64,000 nt of DNA from Streptomyces cinnamoneus (GCF_002939475.1 NZ_PKFQ01000001.1:5081001-5145000); one strand, 5' to 3'. Positions 1-8,643 are shown, counted from the stretch's first letter. Program-made: numbers and translations. The notes: a model not told the origin generated them from the sequence alone.

Positions 1-205
1 GTGGCAGGGCCTGCTGCTCGGCTTCGCGGTGGCGGTCAGCGCCACGCTCGGCGACCTCGGCGAATCCATGATCAAGCGGGACCTGGGCATCAAGGACATG
101 GGTGCCCTGCTGCCGGGTCACGGCGGGATCATGGACCGGCTGGACTCGCTGCTGCCGACGGCGCCGGTGGTGTGGCTGCTGATGGTGGCGTTCGTCGGGT
201 CCTGA
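1..205 (+). CDS. cdsA: Phosphatidate cytidylyltransferase, C-terminal end (partial)
   Basis: Only the last 67 codons are present; the gene begins outside the window and is read from base 2 to a TGA at 203-205. The fragment holds the CDP-diglyceride synthase signature: SMIKRDLGIKD, then LPGHGGIMDRLDSLLP, with the conserved KRD, KD and HGG-x-x-DR residues, followed by a hydrophobic tail. The enzyme makes CDP-diacylglycerol from phosphatidate and CTP in the membrane, the branch point of phospholipid synthesis. A strong U-tract terminator follows at 241-285, so the next gene, rlmN, is probably transcribed separately. The family call is firm because the signature is complete; nothing can be said about the N-terminal membrane segments. 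Confidence 0.93.
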   Translation, partial: WQGLLLGFAVAVSATLGDLGESMIKRDLGIKDMGALLPGHGGIMDRLDSLLPTAPVVWLLMVAFVGS

Positions 206-240
206 GTCCCCGGCCAGGGCTCTCACCTGGGCTTTTCCTC

Positions 241-285
241 ACGAGGGAGCCCGTCGTCCACAGGACGGCGGGCTCCCTCGTTTTG
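241..285 (+). terminator. Rho-independent terminator after cdsA
   Basis: Bases 241-259 and 263-281 form an almost perfect inverted repeat (one G-T wobble) with a 3-base loop, ending in TTTTGT. A run of T after the stem is uncommon in such GC-rich DNA, so this is the most canonical terminator in the window. It lies between the cdsA stop and the rlmN start at 306. Confidence 0.9.
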
Positions 286-305
286 TCTGCGACACTGGTA
301 GAACC

Positions 306-1412
306 ATGCCTGCACCTGGAGAACTCACTTTCGTCGCCCCCCGCGGAGCCAAGCTGCCCCCGCGGCACCTCGCCGACCTCTCGCCCGCCGAGCGCCGCGA
401 GGCCGTCGCCGCCATCGGCGAGAAGCCCTTCCGCGCGAAGCAGCTGTCCCAGCACTACTTCGCGCGGTACGCCCACGATCCCGCGGCATGGACGGACATC
501 CCGGCGGCCTCCCGCGAGAAGCTCGCGGCCGACCTGCTGCCGGACCTGATGAGCGTGGTGCGGCACATCTCGTGCGACGAGGACACCACCCGCAAGACCC
601 TCTGGCGCCTGCACGACGGCAAGCTCGTCGAGTCCGTGCTGATGCGCTATCCCGACCGGGTCACCATGTGCATCAGCTCCCAGGCGGGCTGCGGCATGAA
701 CTGCCCGTTCTGCGCCACCGGCCAGGCGGGCCTCGACCGCAACCTGTCGACCGCCGAGATCGTCCACCAGATCGTCGACGGCATGCGCGCGCTGCGTGAC
801 GGCGAGGTGCCCGGCGGGCCGGCGCGCCTGTCCAACATCGTCTTCATGGGCATGGGCGAGCCGCTGGCCAACTACAAGCGCGTCGTCGGCGCCATCCGCC
901 GGCTGACCGACCCCGAGCCCGACGGCCTGGGCCTGTCCCAGCGCGGCATCACCGTCTCCACCGTCGGCCTGGTGCCGGCGATGCACCGCTTCGCGGACGA
1001 GGGCTTCAAGTGCCGTCTCGCCGTCTCGCTGCACGCCCCGGACGACGAGCTGCGCGACACCCTCGTGCCGGTCAACACCCGCTGGAAGGTCCGCGAGGTC
1101 CTCGACGCCGCCTGGGAGTACGCGGAGAAGTCCGGTCGCCGGATCTCCATCGAGTACGCCCTGATCCGCGACATCAACGACCAGGCCTGGCGCGGTGACC
1201 TGCTCGGCCGCCTGCTCAAGGGCAAGCGGGTGCACGTCAACCTGATCCCGCTCAACCCCACGCCGGGTTCGAAGTGGACGGCTTCGCGGCCGGAGGACGA
1301 GCGTGCCTTCGTGGCGGCGATCGCGGCTCACGGCGTGCCCGTGACCGTGCGCGACACCCGTGGCCAGGAGATCGACGGCGCATGCGGGCAGCTGGCCGCC
1401 GCCGAGCGCTGA
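306..1412 (+). CDS. rlmN: 23S rRNA (A2503-C2)/tRNA methyltransferase RlmN, radical SAM
   Basis: 368 residues, the usual length for RlmN. The radical-SAM cluster motif is CGMNCPFC, with Cys129, Cys133 and Cys136 in CxxxCxxC spacing. Other family segments are visible: FMGMGEPLANY (SAM binding), ISTVG-like 'ITVSTVGLVPAM', 'LAVSLHAP', 'RISIEYALI' and 'NLIPLNPTPGS', with the late Cys in the 'DIDGACGQL'-like end 'EIDGACGQL'. The enzyme adds a methyl group to C2 of A2503 in 23S rRNA and A37 of some tRNAs, using a methyl-cysteine intermediate. The ATG at 306 has only a weak ribosome binding site, but the N-terminal sequence matches the family. It is followed by the TPP riboswitch of the next operon, so it is probably transcribed alone. 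Confidence 0.95.
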   Translation: MPAPGELTFVAPRGAKLPPRHLADLSPAERREAVAAIGEKPFRAKQLSQHYFARYAHDPAAWTDIPAASREKLAADLLPDLMSVVRHISCDEDTTRKTLWRLHDGKLVESVLMRYPDRVTMCISSQAGCGMNCPFCATGQAGLDRNLSTAEIVHQIVDGMRALRDGEVPGGPARLSNIVFMGMGEPLANYKRVVGAIRRLTDPEPDGLGLSQRGITVSTVGLVPAMHRFADEGFKCRLAVSLHAPDDELRDTLVPVNTRWKVREVLDAAWEYAEKSGRRISIEYALIRDINDQAWRGDLLGRLLKGKRVHVNLIPLNPTPGSKWTASRPEDERAFVAAIAAHGVPVTVRDTRGQEIDGACGQLAAAER

Positions 1413-1463
1413 TACTGTCCACCTGCGGTCAACCGCACAGCAAAACGTGACATAAATGAACAT

Positions 1464-1551
1464 TCCGACAGGGGAGCGCACACAGCGCTGAGAGTGCGGC
1501 ACGGCCCGCAGACCCTCGGACCTGATCCGGGTCATACCGGCGTAGGGAGTC
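1464..1551 (+). promoter_or_regulatory. TPP riboswitch (THI element)
   Basis: The leader contains the conserved blocks of the TPP aptamer in order: ACAGGGGAGC (about 1468-1477), GCTGAGAGTGCGG (1487-1499), then CAGACCCTCGGACCTGATCC (1509-1528), GGGTCATACCGGCGTAGGGA (1529-1548). The CTGAGA and ACCTGATCCGGGTCAT-CCGGCGTAGGGA elements are diagnostic. It ends about 10 bases before the thiB ATG. In actinobacteria such elements usually hide the ribosome binding site when TPP is bound; here the AGGGAG at 1544-1549 is both the 3' end of the aptamer and the likely ribosome binding site, so translational control by sequestration is the simplest reading (inference). Confidence 0.95.
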
Positions 1552-1560
1552 AGCACCACC

Positions 1561-2646
1561 ATGAACACCAACCTTCGGCGTGCCCTGAGCGCTGCCCTCG
1601 TGACCGCGCTCGGCGCCGGCGGCCTCGCCGCCTGCGGGGGCGGCGACGGTTCGGGCGGTGACGGGGACAAGACCGTCACGCTCGTGTCGCACGACTCCTT
1701 CGTGGCGTCCGACGAGGTCCTCGCGGAGTTCACCAAGGAGACCGGCTACAAGGTCAAGGTGGTCAAGGGCGGCGACGCGGGCGCGGCCGTCAACCAGGCC
1801 ATCCTCTCCAAGAACCACCCGCAGGGCGACGTCTTCTTCGGCGTCGACAACACCCTGCTGTCGCGGGCGCTGGACAAGGGCCTGTTCGCGTCCTACGAGG
1901 CCAAGGGCCTGGACCGCGTCCCCGGCGCCCTCCAGCTGGACTCCTCCCGGCACCGCGTCACGCCCGTCGACTACGGCGACATCTGCGTGAACTACGACCG
2001 CGCCTACTTCGCCGACAAGAAGCTCGCGCCGCCGCAGAGCTTCGCCGACCTGGTCAAGCCGGAGTACAAGAACCTCCTGGTCACCGAGAACGTCAAGACG
2101 TCCTCGCCGGGCCTCGCCTTCCAGCTCGGCACGATCGCCGCCTTCGGCGAGGACGGCTGGCAGGACTACTGGAAGAAGCTCAAGGGCAACGGCGTCGAGG
2201 TCGTCGACGGCTGGGAGCAGGCCTACAACAGCCGCTTCTCCGGCTCCGCCACGGGCCGCAAGGCCAAGGGCGACAAGCCGCTGGTCGTCTCCTACGCCTC
2301 CAGCCCGCCGGCCGAGGTCATGGGCGCCGAGCCCGCGCCCGAGGAGGCCCCCACCGGGGTCGCCACCGGCACCTGCTTCCGGCAGATCGAGTTCGCCGGG
2401 CTGCTGAGCGGCGCGAAGAACACCGAGGGCGGCAAGGCCCTGATCGACTTCCTGGTCGGCAAGAAGTTCCAGGAGGACATGCCGCTCCAGATGTTCGTCA
2501 ACCCCGCCAACCAGGACGCCCGGCTCCCGGAGCTCTTCACCAGGTACGGCGTCAAGGTCGAGAAGCCGGCGACCCTGGACAAGGAGCGGATCGCGGAGCA
2601 CCGTGACGAGTGGATCAAGACGTGGTCCTCGCTCGTCCTGAAGTAA
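1561..2646 (+). CDS. thiB: Thiamine ABC transporter substrate-binding lipoprotein
   Basis: 361 residues with a lipoprotein signal peptide: basic N-terminus, hydrophobic core and lipobox LAAC at residues 22-25 (Cys25 the lipidated residue). The mature part resembles the TbpA/ThiB family: 'VTLVSHDSF' at the start, 'DVFFGVDNTLLSRALDKGLF', 'VDYGDICVNYD' and 'SSPGLAFQLGTIAAFG'. It should capture thiamine (or a phosphate ester) outside the membrane and pass it to the permease encoded next. The TPP riboswitch directly upstream is strong independent support for the substrate. The stop overlaps the start of the permease gene by 37 bases, indicating translational coupling. Confidence 0.92.
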   Translation: MNTNLRRALSAALVTALGAGGLAACGGGDGSGGDGDKTVTLVSHDSFVASDEVLAEFTKETGYKVKVVKGGDAGAAVNQAILSKNHPQGDVFFGVDNTLLSRALDKGLFASYEAKGLDRVPGALQLDSSRHRVTPVDYGDICVNYDRAYFADKKLAPPQSFADLVKPEYKNLLVTENVKTSSPGLAFQLGTIAAFGEDGWQDYWKKLKGNGVEVVDGWEQAYNSRFSGSATGRKAKGDKPLVVSYASSPPAEVMGAEPAPEEAPTGVATGTCFRQIEFAGLLSGAKNTEGGKALIDFLVGKKFQEDMPLQMFVNPANQDARLPELFTRYGVKVEKPATLDKERIAEHRDEWIKTWSSLVLK

Positions 2647-4334
2647 CCCCGGCCACCGGGCGCACGACCCCGAAGGCCGGGCGCGCGGGCGCCCGGCGGA
2701 CCGCGACGCGGCTCGGCCTGATGGCCGTGCCGCTCGCGTTCTTCGGGGTCTTCTTCGCCTACCCCGTCGCCTCGATCGTCTCCCGCGGCCTGAAGGACGG
2801 CGGGCGGTGGCAGTTCGCCCGGGCCGGCGAGGTGCTCACCGATCCCGCCATCGGCCACGTCCTGTGGTTCACCACCTGGCAGGCGGCCGCCTCCACCGCC
2901 CTGACGCTCGCCCTCGCGCTCCCCGGCGCCTACGTCTTCGCGCGGTTCGACTTCCCCGGCAAGCGCCTGCTGCGGGCCGTGGTCACCGTGCCGTTCGTCC
3001 TGCCGACGGTCGTCGTCGGCGCGGCCTTCCTGGCCCTGCTCGGGCACGGGGGACTGCTGGACGAGCTGTGGGGGGTGCGGCTGGACACCACGGTCTGGGC
3101 GATCCTCCTCGCCCACGTCTTCTTCAACTACGCCGTGGTCGTCCGGACCGTCGGCGGGCTGTGGGCCCAGCTCGACCCCCGCCAGGAGGAGGCGGCCAGG
3201 GTGCTGGGCGCCGGCCGCCTCGGGGCCTGGCGCCGGGTGACGCTGCCCGCGCTCGCCCCGGCCGTGGCGGCGGCCGCCCTGATGGTCTTCCTCTTCACCT
3301 TCACCTCCTTCGGCGTCGTCCAGATCCTGGGCGGTCCCCGCTACGCCACCCTGGAAGTGGAGATCTACCAGCAGACCGCCCAGCTGCTCGACCTGCCCAC
3401 GGCGGCGGTGCTCACCCTGGTGCAGTTCGCCGCCGTGGCCGCGCTGCTGGCCGTGCACGCCCGGACCGTGCGCCGGCGCGAGGCGACGCTGCGGCTCGTC
3501 GACGCCGCCCGCACCGCCCGCCGGCCCCGGGGCGCCGCCGAGTGGACGCTGCTGGGCTCCGTCCTCGCCGTCGTCGCCCTGCTCGTCCTCCTTCCCCTCG
3601 CCGTCCTCGTCCTGCGGTCCTTCGACGGGCCGGACGGCTACGGCCTCGCCTTCTACCGCGCGCTGGGCTCGGCGGGCGCCGGCGGCGGCACCCTCGTGGT
3701 CCCGCCGCTGGAGGCCGTCGGCAACTCCCTGGCCTACGCCCTGGCCGCCACCGCCATCGCCGTGGTCGTCGGCGGCCTCGCCGCAGCCGCGCTCACCCGG
3801 CGTGAGGGCCGGCTGGTGCGGGGCTTCGACGCGCTCCTGATGCTGCCGCTCGGCACGTCCGCCGTGACCGTCGGCTTCGGCTTCCTGATCGCCCTGGACG
3901 AGCCCCCGCTGGACCTGCGCACGTCCTGGATCCTGGTGCCGCTGGCCCAGGCGCTGGTGGGCGTGCCCTTCGTCGTACGGACGGTGCTGCCGGTGCTGCG
4001 GGCCGTCGACGTCCGGCTGCGGGAGGCCGCGGCCGTGCTGGGCGCGTCCCCGCTGCGGGCCTGGCGCGAGGTCGACCTGCCGCTGGTGGGACGGGCGCTC
4101 GCGGTGGCGGCGGGCTTCGCGTTCGCGGTCTCGCTCGGCGAGTTCGGGGCGACCGTCTTCATCGCGCGCCCGGACAGCCCGACCCTGCCGGTGGCCGTGG
4201 CCCGGCTCGTCGGCCGCCCCGGCGAGTTCAACTACGGCCAGGCCATGGCCCTCAGCACGATCCTGATGCTGGTGTGCGCGGTCGCGCTGCTGCTGCTGGA
4301 ACGTGTCCGCACCGACCGTACGGGGGAGTTCTAG
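2610..4334 (+). CDS. thiP: Thiamine ABC transporter permease (fused double domain)
   Basis: 574 residues, with two copies of the binding-protein-dependent permease domain in one chain, as in ThiP. Each half has the EAA loop that docks the ATPase: 'EEAARVLGAGRLGAWRRVTLPAL' in the first half and 'REAAAVLGASPLRAWREVDLPLV' in the second. About twelve membrane segments are expected. The frame opens with GTG at 2610, inside thiB; GTG at 2622 is an equally possible start, and a later ATG at about 2720 would cut into the first membrane helix. The TAG stop is immediately followed by the ATG of the ATPase gene, so the three genes form one tightly coupled operon under the TPP riboswitch. Confidence 0.92.
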   Translation: MDQDVVLARPEVTPATGRTTPKAGRAGARRTATRLGLMAVPLAFFGVFFAYPVASIVSRGLKDGGRWQFARAGEVLTDPAIGHVLWFTTWQAAASTALTLALALPGAYVFARFDFPGKRLLRAVVTVPFVLPTVVVGAAFLALLGHGGLLDELWGVRLDTTVWAILLAHVFFNYAVVVRTVGGLWAQLDPRQEEAARVLGAGRLGAWRRVTLPALAPAVAAAALMVFLFTFTSFGVVQILGGPRYATLEVEIYQQTAQLLDLPTAAVLTLVQFAAVAALLAVHARTVRRREATLRLVDAARTARRPRGAAEWTLLGSVLAVVALLVLLPLAVLVLRSFDGPDGYGLAFYRALGSAGAGGGTLVVPPLEAVGNSLAYALAATAIAVVVGGLAAAALTRREGRLVRGFDALLMLPLGTSAVTVGFGFLIALDEPPLDLRTSWILVPLAQALVGVPFVVRTVLPVLRAVDVRLREAAAVLGASPLRAWREVDLPLVGRALAVAAGFAFAVSLGEFGATVFIARPDSPTLPVAVARLVGRPGEFNYGQAMALSTILMLVCAVALLLLERVRTDRTGEF

Positions 4335-5357
4335 ATGTCCATGCTGCGGCTCGAAGGGGTGACCGTGCGCTTCGGCGAGCGCGCGGCGCTGGACGCGGTG
4401 GACCTGGAGGTCGCCGAGCACGAGATCGTCTGTGTGCTCGGCCCCAGCGGCAGCGGCAAGTCCACCCTGCTGCGGGTCGTCGCCGGCCTGCACGGGGCGG
4501 ACGCCGGCCGGGTGTTCCTGGCCGGTGAGGACCAGACGGGCGTCGCCACGCACCGGCGCGGCGTGGGCCTGATGTTCCAGGACCACCAGCTCTTCCCACA
4601 GCGGGACGTGGCGGGCAACGTCGCCTTCGGGCTGCGCATGCGGGGCACCGGCCGGGCCGAGGCCGGGCGCCGGGTGGCCCGCCTGCTCGACCTGGTCGGC
4701 CTGCCGGACGCGCAGCGGCGGCCGGTGGGGGCGCTGTCGGGCGGTGAGCAGCAGCGCGTCGCCCTGGCCAGGGCGCTGGCCCCCGAGCCGCGGCTGCTGA
4801 TGCTCGACGAGCCCCTCGGCCAGCTGGACCGGAGCCTGCGCGAGCGGCTGGTCGTCGAGCTGCGGGAGCTGTTCGGCCGGCTGGGGACGACCGTACTGGC
4901 CGTCACGCACGACCAGAGCGAGGCCTTCGCGCTGGCGGACCGCGTGGTGGTGATGCGGGACGGGCGGATCGCGCAGGCCGGTACGCCGCTGGAGGTCTGG
5001 CAGCGGCCCGCGTCGGAGTTCGTGGCGCGCTTCCTCGGCTTCGACAACGTGGTCGCGGCGACCGTGCGCGGGGACGCCGCGGACACGGTGTGGGGGACGC
5101 TGCCGGTGCCGGCGGGTACGGCGCAGGGAGAGTGCCGGCTGCTGGTGCGGCCGGCGGGCGTGCGGCTGGTGCCCGTGGCCGAGGGCCTGGCGTGCGAGGT
5201 GACCGCGCGGACGTTCCGCGGTGACCACGTGGTGGTGCGGCTGCGGCCGGCCGACGGCCCCGGGATCGAGGCGGCGTGCCCGCTCGGCGGGGCACCGGAG
5301 GCCGGCGACCGGGTGGGTGCCGCCTTCGTGGCGGACGAGGTCGTGGCGCTCCCCTGA
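4335..5357 (+). CDS. thiQ: Thiamine ABC transporter ATP-binding protein
   Basis: 340 residues. Walker A is GPSGSGKST, the Q-loop is in 'LMFQDHQLFPQ', the ABC signature is LSGGEQQR, Walker B is LLMLDEP, and the switch His is in 'AVTHDQSEA'. After the ATPase core (about residues 1-235) a C-terminal extension of about 105 residues resembles the TOBE-type regulatory domain of CUT1/polyamine-type importers, so the protein is longer than E. coli ThiQ (about 230 residues). It powers thiamine uptake with ThiB and ThiP. The start directly abuts the permease stop. The substrate is inferred from the operon and riboswitch, not from the ATPase itself. Confidence 0.9.
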   Translation: MSMLRLEGVTVRFGERAALDAVDLEVAEHEIVCVLGPSGSGKSTLLRVVAGLHGADAGRVFLAGEDQTGVATHRRGVGLMFQDHQLFPQRDVAGNVAFGLRMRGTGRAEAGRRVARLLDLVGLPDAQRRPVGALSGGEQQRVALARALAPEPRLLMLDEPLGQLDRSLRERLVVELRELFGRLGTTVLAVTHDQSEAFALADRVVVMRDGRIAQAGTPLEVWQRPASEFVARFLGFDNVVAATVRGDAADTVWGTLPVPAGTAQGECRLLVRPAGVRLVPVAEGLACEVTARTFRGDHVVVRLRPADGPGIEAACPLGGAPEAGDRVGAAFVADEVVALP

Positions 5358-5402
5358 CCCGCTGGGCGCGCCTCGCTCCGCACCGGGGCGCGGCGGCCTC
5401 CC

Positions 5403-5438
5403 ACGCCGGACGGGCTGGGCCTCCAGCCCGTCCGGCGT
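5403..5438. terminator. Bidirectional stem-loop between thiQ and the DMT-like gene
   Basis: A perfect 16-base inverted repeat (5403-5418 and 5423-5438) with a 4-base loop GCCT, followed by CGTTT. It sits between two convergent genes and could end both transcripts. The core GCCGGACG/CGTCCGGC recurs in other intergenic stem-loops in this window (around 32,000 and 34,640). Confidence 0.8.
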
Positions 5439-5442
5439 CGTT

Positions 5443-6375
5443 TCAGGAGACGGTCGTCGGCTCGGGCCGCCGCTCCTCGTCCCGCGTCTCCGGCGCACCC
5501 CCGTGGGCGTCCGGTTCGCCGAACCAGGCGACGGCCACCGCGCCCGCGACCGCCAGGAGGAAGCCCAGGACCGCGACCCAGGCGAAGCCCTCGCGGGAGG
5601 CGTCGCCGAGCCACATGACGCCGATGATGCCGGGCAGCACCGTTTCGCCGACGACCAGCGCGGCCGTGGCGCCGTTGACGGAGCCGATCTGCAGGGCGAC
5701 GGTGTGGAGGTACATGCCGACGCCACCGGCTATGAGGATGGCGTAGAGCGCGGGGTCCGCGAGCAGGGTGGGCAGGTCGAAGGGGTCGATGCCGTCGAGG
5801 ATGCGGACGCCCACGCCGATGGCGCCGAAGCCGAGGCCGGAGAGGAGACCGGCGAGGATCGCGGCCCGCGAACCGAGGAAGTGCACGGCGATCCAGCCGC
5901 CGCCCATCAGGACGGTGGAGACGATCAGCAGCCACCAGTGGGTGGACCGCGCGGCCTCACCGCTGCCCTCGTGGCCGGCGGCGGTCGCGAGCAGCACCAG
6001 GGCCGAGCAGACCACGCCGATCGACAGCCACTCCCTGCGGTTCAGGCGGAGCCCCAGCATCTTGACGCTCAGCAGGGCGGTGACGATCAGGTTGGCGCTG
6101 ATCACGGTCTGGGAGAGGAACAGCGGCAGCATCCGGGCGGCGAGCGCACCCAGGGCGAAGCCCACGAAGTCCAGGACCGTACCGACCATGAACTCCCAGG
6201 TCACCGCGGCTTTCGCGGTGGACGACAGACTGGGGCCGCCATGCTGGGTGGTGCCCGAGGCGGAGGCCGTGGCGGCCTCCCTGCGGGCCGACTTGCGCGA
6301 CCCCACGGCTTGCAGGACGGATCCTGTGCCGTAACACGCGGAGGCCGCGACAGCCGTGACAAGGCCGATGATCAC
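5443..6375 (-). CDS. DMT/EamA-like integral membrane protein
   Basis: 310 residues from the GTG at 6375, which has a GGAG at good spacing; a TTG three bases upstream is also possible. About nine or ten hydrophobic segments are visible, starting with 'IIGLVTAVAASACYGTGSVL', and the two-halves layout with small-residue-rich helices suits the drug/metabolite transporter superfamily. A polar loop of about 35 residues rich in Ser, Ala and Gly follows the first helix, and the C-terminus is charged and cytosolic. No substrate can be read from the sequence. The gene is downstream of the small ABC exporter on the same strand, but a stem-loop (6518-6545) separates them, so co-transcription is doubtful. 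Confidence 0.8.
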   Translation of the reverse strand: MIIGLVTAVAASACYGTGSVLQAVGSRKSARREAATASASGTTQHGGPSLSSTAKAAVTWEFMVGTVLDFVGFALGALAARMLPLFLSQTVISANLIVTALLSVKMLGLRLNRREWLSIGVVCSALVLLATAAGHEGSGEAARSTHWWLLIVSTVLMGGGWIAVHFLGSRAAILAGLLSGLGFGAIGVGVRILDGIDPFDLPTLLADPALYAILIAGGVGMYLHTVALQIGSVNGATAALVVGETVLPGIIGVMWLGDASREGFAWVAVLGFLLAVAGAVAVAWFGEPDAHGGAPETRDEERRPEPTTVS

Positions 6376-6517
6376 CAATTGCTCCGTTCGCCTGATGCCC
6401 GTCCTGCTTCTGAAGCAGACGTACTTCTGAAGGGACGAGCTTTTCGGCGTCGGAGTTGCCTTGGGTCAAGGATTGGTCAAGAACTGTGACGGGTGGGTCG
6501 TCCGCCGGCCCCCGCCC

Positions 6518-6545
6518 GGCCGGTCCGCCGGGCGTCGGACCGGCC
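6518..6545 (-). terminator. Stem-loop after the ABC permease gene
   Basis: Perfect 10-base inverted repeat GGCCGGTCCG (6518-6527) and CGGACCGGCC (6536-6545) with an 8-base loop, directly downstream of the permease stop on the minus strand. There is no T run, as is usual for GC-rich actinobacterial terminators. Confidence 0.6.
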
Positions 6546-7748
6546 TCAGCGGGTCAGGGGCAGCGTGGTCAGCTCCGCGATCACCCAGGTCAGCGGGGCG
6601 AGGACGGCCAGCAGGACGCAGGCCCGCACGGCTGCCGCACCGCGCAGCAGGGACGTGGGGATGCCCAGGCGCAGCAGCGCCGCGGCCGTACGGGCCCGGG
6701 AGCGGCGGGTGTCCAGGGCGGCGGTGACGGCCGTGGCCGTCGCGCAGGCCATGACGACGGCCGCCCCCAGCCCGGTGAGCGGCCCGAAGGGGCCCGGCCC
6801 GGACCGGTCCCACGCCGTGCCGTACAGCTGGACGGCCGCCAGCGCGCCCGAGGCCACCGCGCACAGCACGCCGAGCGGCCGCCCCAGGGGCTTCGCCGCC
6901 TCCTGCAGTATCCGGCCGGCCAGCATCCGCACCGGCCCCGGCCGGCCCGCGGCGAGCAGCGCGCCGGACCAGTGTGTCAGCCCCGGGCCCGCCACGACGA
7001 GCCCCAGGGAGGCCAGGAGCCAGCCGCCCAGGAGGGCCGGGGAGGTGCCGCCCTCCTGGCCGGGCAGGGTCAGCAGGCGGTCCGGGGCGGGGGCGGGGGC
7101 GCGGCCCACGTACGCCTCCAGGGCCAGGCCGCAGGCGATGACCGCGACGCCCCAGGGCAGCCCGGCGTAGCCCCGCGAGGGCTCGCGCGGCGCGGGCGGG
7201 GTGCCGCGGCGGGAGGCGGCCCGGCCGGAGCGGAGCCTCCCGCGGGGGCGCAGCGCGAGGACGCACGCGCCCGACGCCAGCGCCGGGAGCAGCCCGAGCA
7301 GCGTCAGGGCGCCCGCCCACGGCAGCGGGGCGTCGGCGTCGAGCGCCCCGGCGGCGGCACCGCTGAGCGGTGTGCCGCCCAGGTCGCCGCGGAGTTCGAG
7401 GTAGGCCAGCAGGGCGGCCGCCCCGCCCAGTCCGCAGGTCAGGGCCGTCGAGGCCGCCGCCAGGAACGACAGCCGCACCGGGCCGAACCCGATCGCGTCC
7501 ATGCCGTCCCGGGGCCGGGTGGCCGGATCGGTGCGTGCAACGGCGACGGCGAACTGCACCGCGGCCGCCAGTGGCACCGCGCACCACAGGAGTCGCACGA
7601 CCGACTCGTGGGTGGCCTTCGGGTGCGCCACCGCGTAGCCCAGGGCGCTCAGCAGGAGGAAGCCGACCGCCGCCGCGGCGACCGCCACCAGCAGCCGCCG
7701 CAGCAGGACGAGCAGACGCGCGCCGCGCGCTAGGCGGAGACTGAGCAC
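6546..7748 (-). CDS. Membrane (permease) subunit of a small ABC exporter
   Basis: 400 residues from the GTG at 7748, with a GGGGAGGG ribosome binding site upstream. The frame is open for another 850 bases upstream, but that part lies under the ATPase gene and is not coding. I count about ten hydrophobic segments, Ala/Leu/Gly-rich, with a short loop rich in Arg after the sixth. It overlaps the 3' end of the ATPase gene by 19 bases, which ties the two together. The protein lacks clear FtsX/MacB motifs, so the class of exporter and its substrate are unknown. It is read as a transporter because of its coupling to the ATPase. Confidence 0.75.
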   Translation of the reverse strand: MLSLRLARGARLLVLLRRLLVAVAAAAVGFLLLSALGYAVAHPKATHESVVRLLWCAVPLAAAVQFAVAVARTDPATRPRDGMDAIGFGPVRLSFLAAASTALTCGLGGAAALLAYLELRGDLGGTPLSGAAAGALDADAPLPWAGALTLLGLLPALASGACVLALRPRGRLRSGRAASRRGTPPAPREPSRGYAGLPWGVAVIACGLALEAYVGRAPAPAPDRLLTLPGQEGGTSPALLGGWLLASLGLVVAGPGLTHWSGALLAAGRPGPVRMLAGRILQEAAKPLGRPLGVLCAVASGALAAVQLYGTAWDRSGPGPFGPLTGLGAAVVMACATATAVTAALDTRRSRARTAAALLRLGIPTSLLRGAAAVRACVLLAVLAPLTWVIAELTTLPLTR

Positions 7749-8467
7749 GCGGCCCTGCCCTCCCCGCCGGGGGCCTCGGGCGCCGGGATCGCGCCGCCCC
7801 GGCGGCCGTCGACGAGGGTGACGGTGCGGTCGGCGAGGGCCGCGTTCTCCTCGTCGAGGGTGGCCAGGACGACCGTGATCTGGTGCGAGCGGGCGGCCGT
7901 GGTCAGCGTGCGCAGGACCTGGGCGCGGTCGGCGGTGTGCAGGGGCGCGGTGGGCTCGTCGGCGAAGACGACGGTCGGCTCGCCCGCGAGGGCGCGGGCG
8001 ATGGCCACGCGCTGGCGCTGGGCCTGGGTCAGGGCCGCCGGACGCTTGCGGGCGCAGTCGCCGACGTCGAGGCGCTCCAGCCATTCGCCCGCCGTGCGCT
8101 TGGCCGCGCGGTGGCCGATGCCGCGCGCCAGCAGGGGCAGGGCGGCGTTCTCCCAGCCCGTCAGCTCGGGCACCAGGTGCGGCTCGGTGTCGATCCAGCC
8201 GAACCGCTCCCGGCGCAGGCGCTCGCGCGCGGAGCGGGAGAGGGTGTGCACGGGGGCGCTGTTGAACCACACCTCGCCGGGATCCGCCAGAAGCTGCCCC
8301 GACAGGCATTTGAGGAGCGTGGTCTTGCCGGCGCCCCGGGGCCCGGTCACCGCGAGGATCTCGCACTCGCGGACGCCGACGGAGACGCCCGTGAGGGCGG
8401 GGGAACCGTTGTACGAATAGTGCAGACCGCGTGCCCAGAGCACGTCGTTGTCCGGCGGGGCCACCAT
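7730..8467 (-). CDS. ABC transporter ATP-binding protein (LolD/MacB-like)
   Basis: 245 residues. Walker A is GPRGAGKTT; the signature loop is degenerate (LTQAQRQR instead of LSGGQxQR), and Walker B is 'TVVFADEPTAPL'. The 'FADEPTAPL' and 'VVLATLDEE' segments are of the LolD/FtsE/MacB exporter type; the switch His of the usual 'VTHD' is replaced (here 'LATLDEE'). With a Thr in place of the signature Ser and no obvious switch His, ATP turnover may be slow or altered. The start ATG at 8467 has GAGGTG at good spacing. It is the first gene of a two-gene operon with the permease that overlaps its 3' end. Substrate unknown. Confidence 0.85.
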   Translation of the reverse strand: MVAPPDNDVLWARGLHYSYNGSPALTGVSVGVRECEILAVTGPRGAGKTTLLKCLSGQLLADPGEVWFNSAPVHTLSRSARERLRRERFGWIDTEPHLVPELTGWENAALPLLARGIGHRAAKRTAGEWLERLDVGDCARKRPAALTQAQRQRVAIARALAGEPTVVFADEPTAPLHTADRAQVLRTLTTAARSHQITVVLATLDEENAALADRTVTLVDGRRGGAIPAPEAPGGEGRAACSVSA

Positions 8468-8643
8468 ATTCGAGCACCTCGGGTCGCTGAGAGGGTCCGT
8501 TCCCCTGTCCGGGTGAACGAACCGGAGGCCATTGGGTCACTGGCACCGTACGGAACCGGGATCCTAGCCCTCGTCCAGGCTCGGCGCTGGAGGGCCTCAT
8601 TTCCTTCCATCAGCTCATAGGCCGGCTCGCCCGTCTGTGCCGC

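Noticed and set aside
1..549. A 182-codon frame from base 1 overlapping cdsA and rlmN
   Set aside because: The CdsA signature is in another frame and rlmN starts inside it; no motif supports it.
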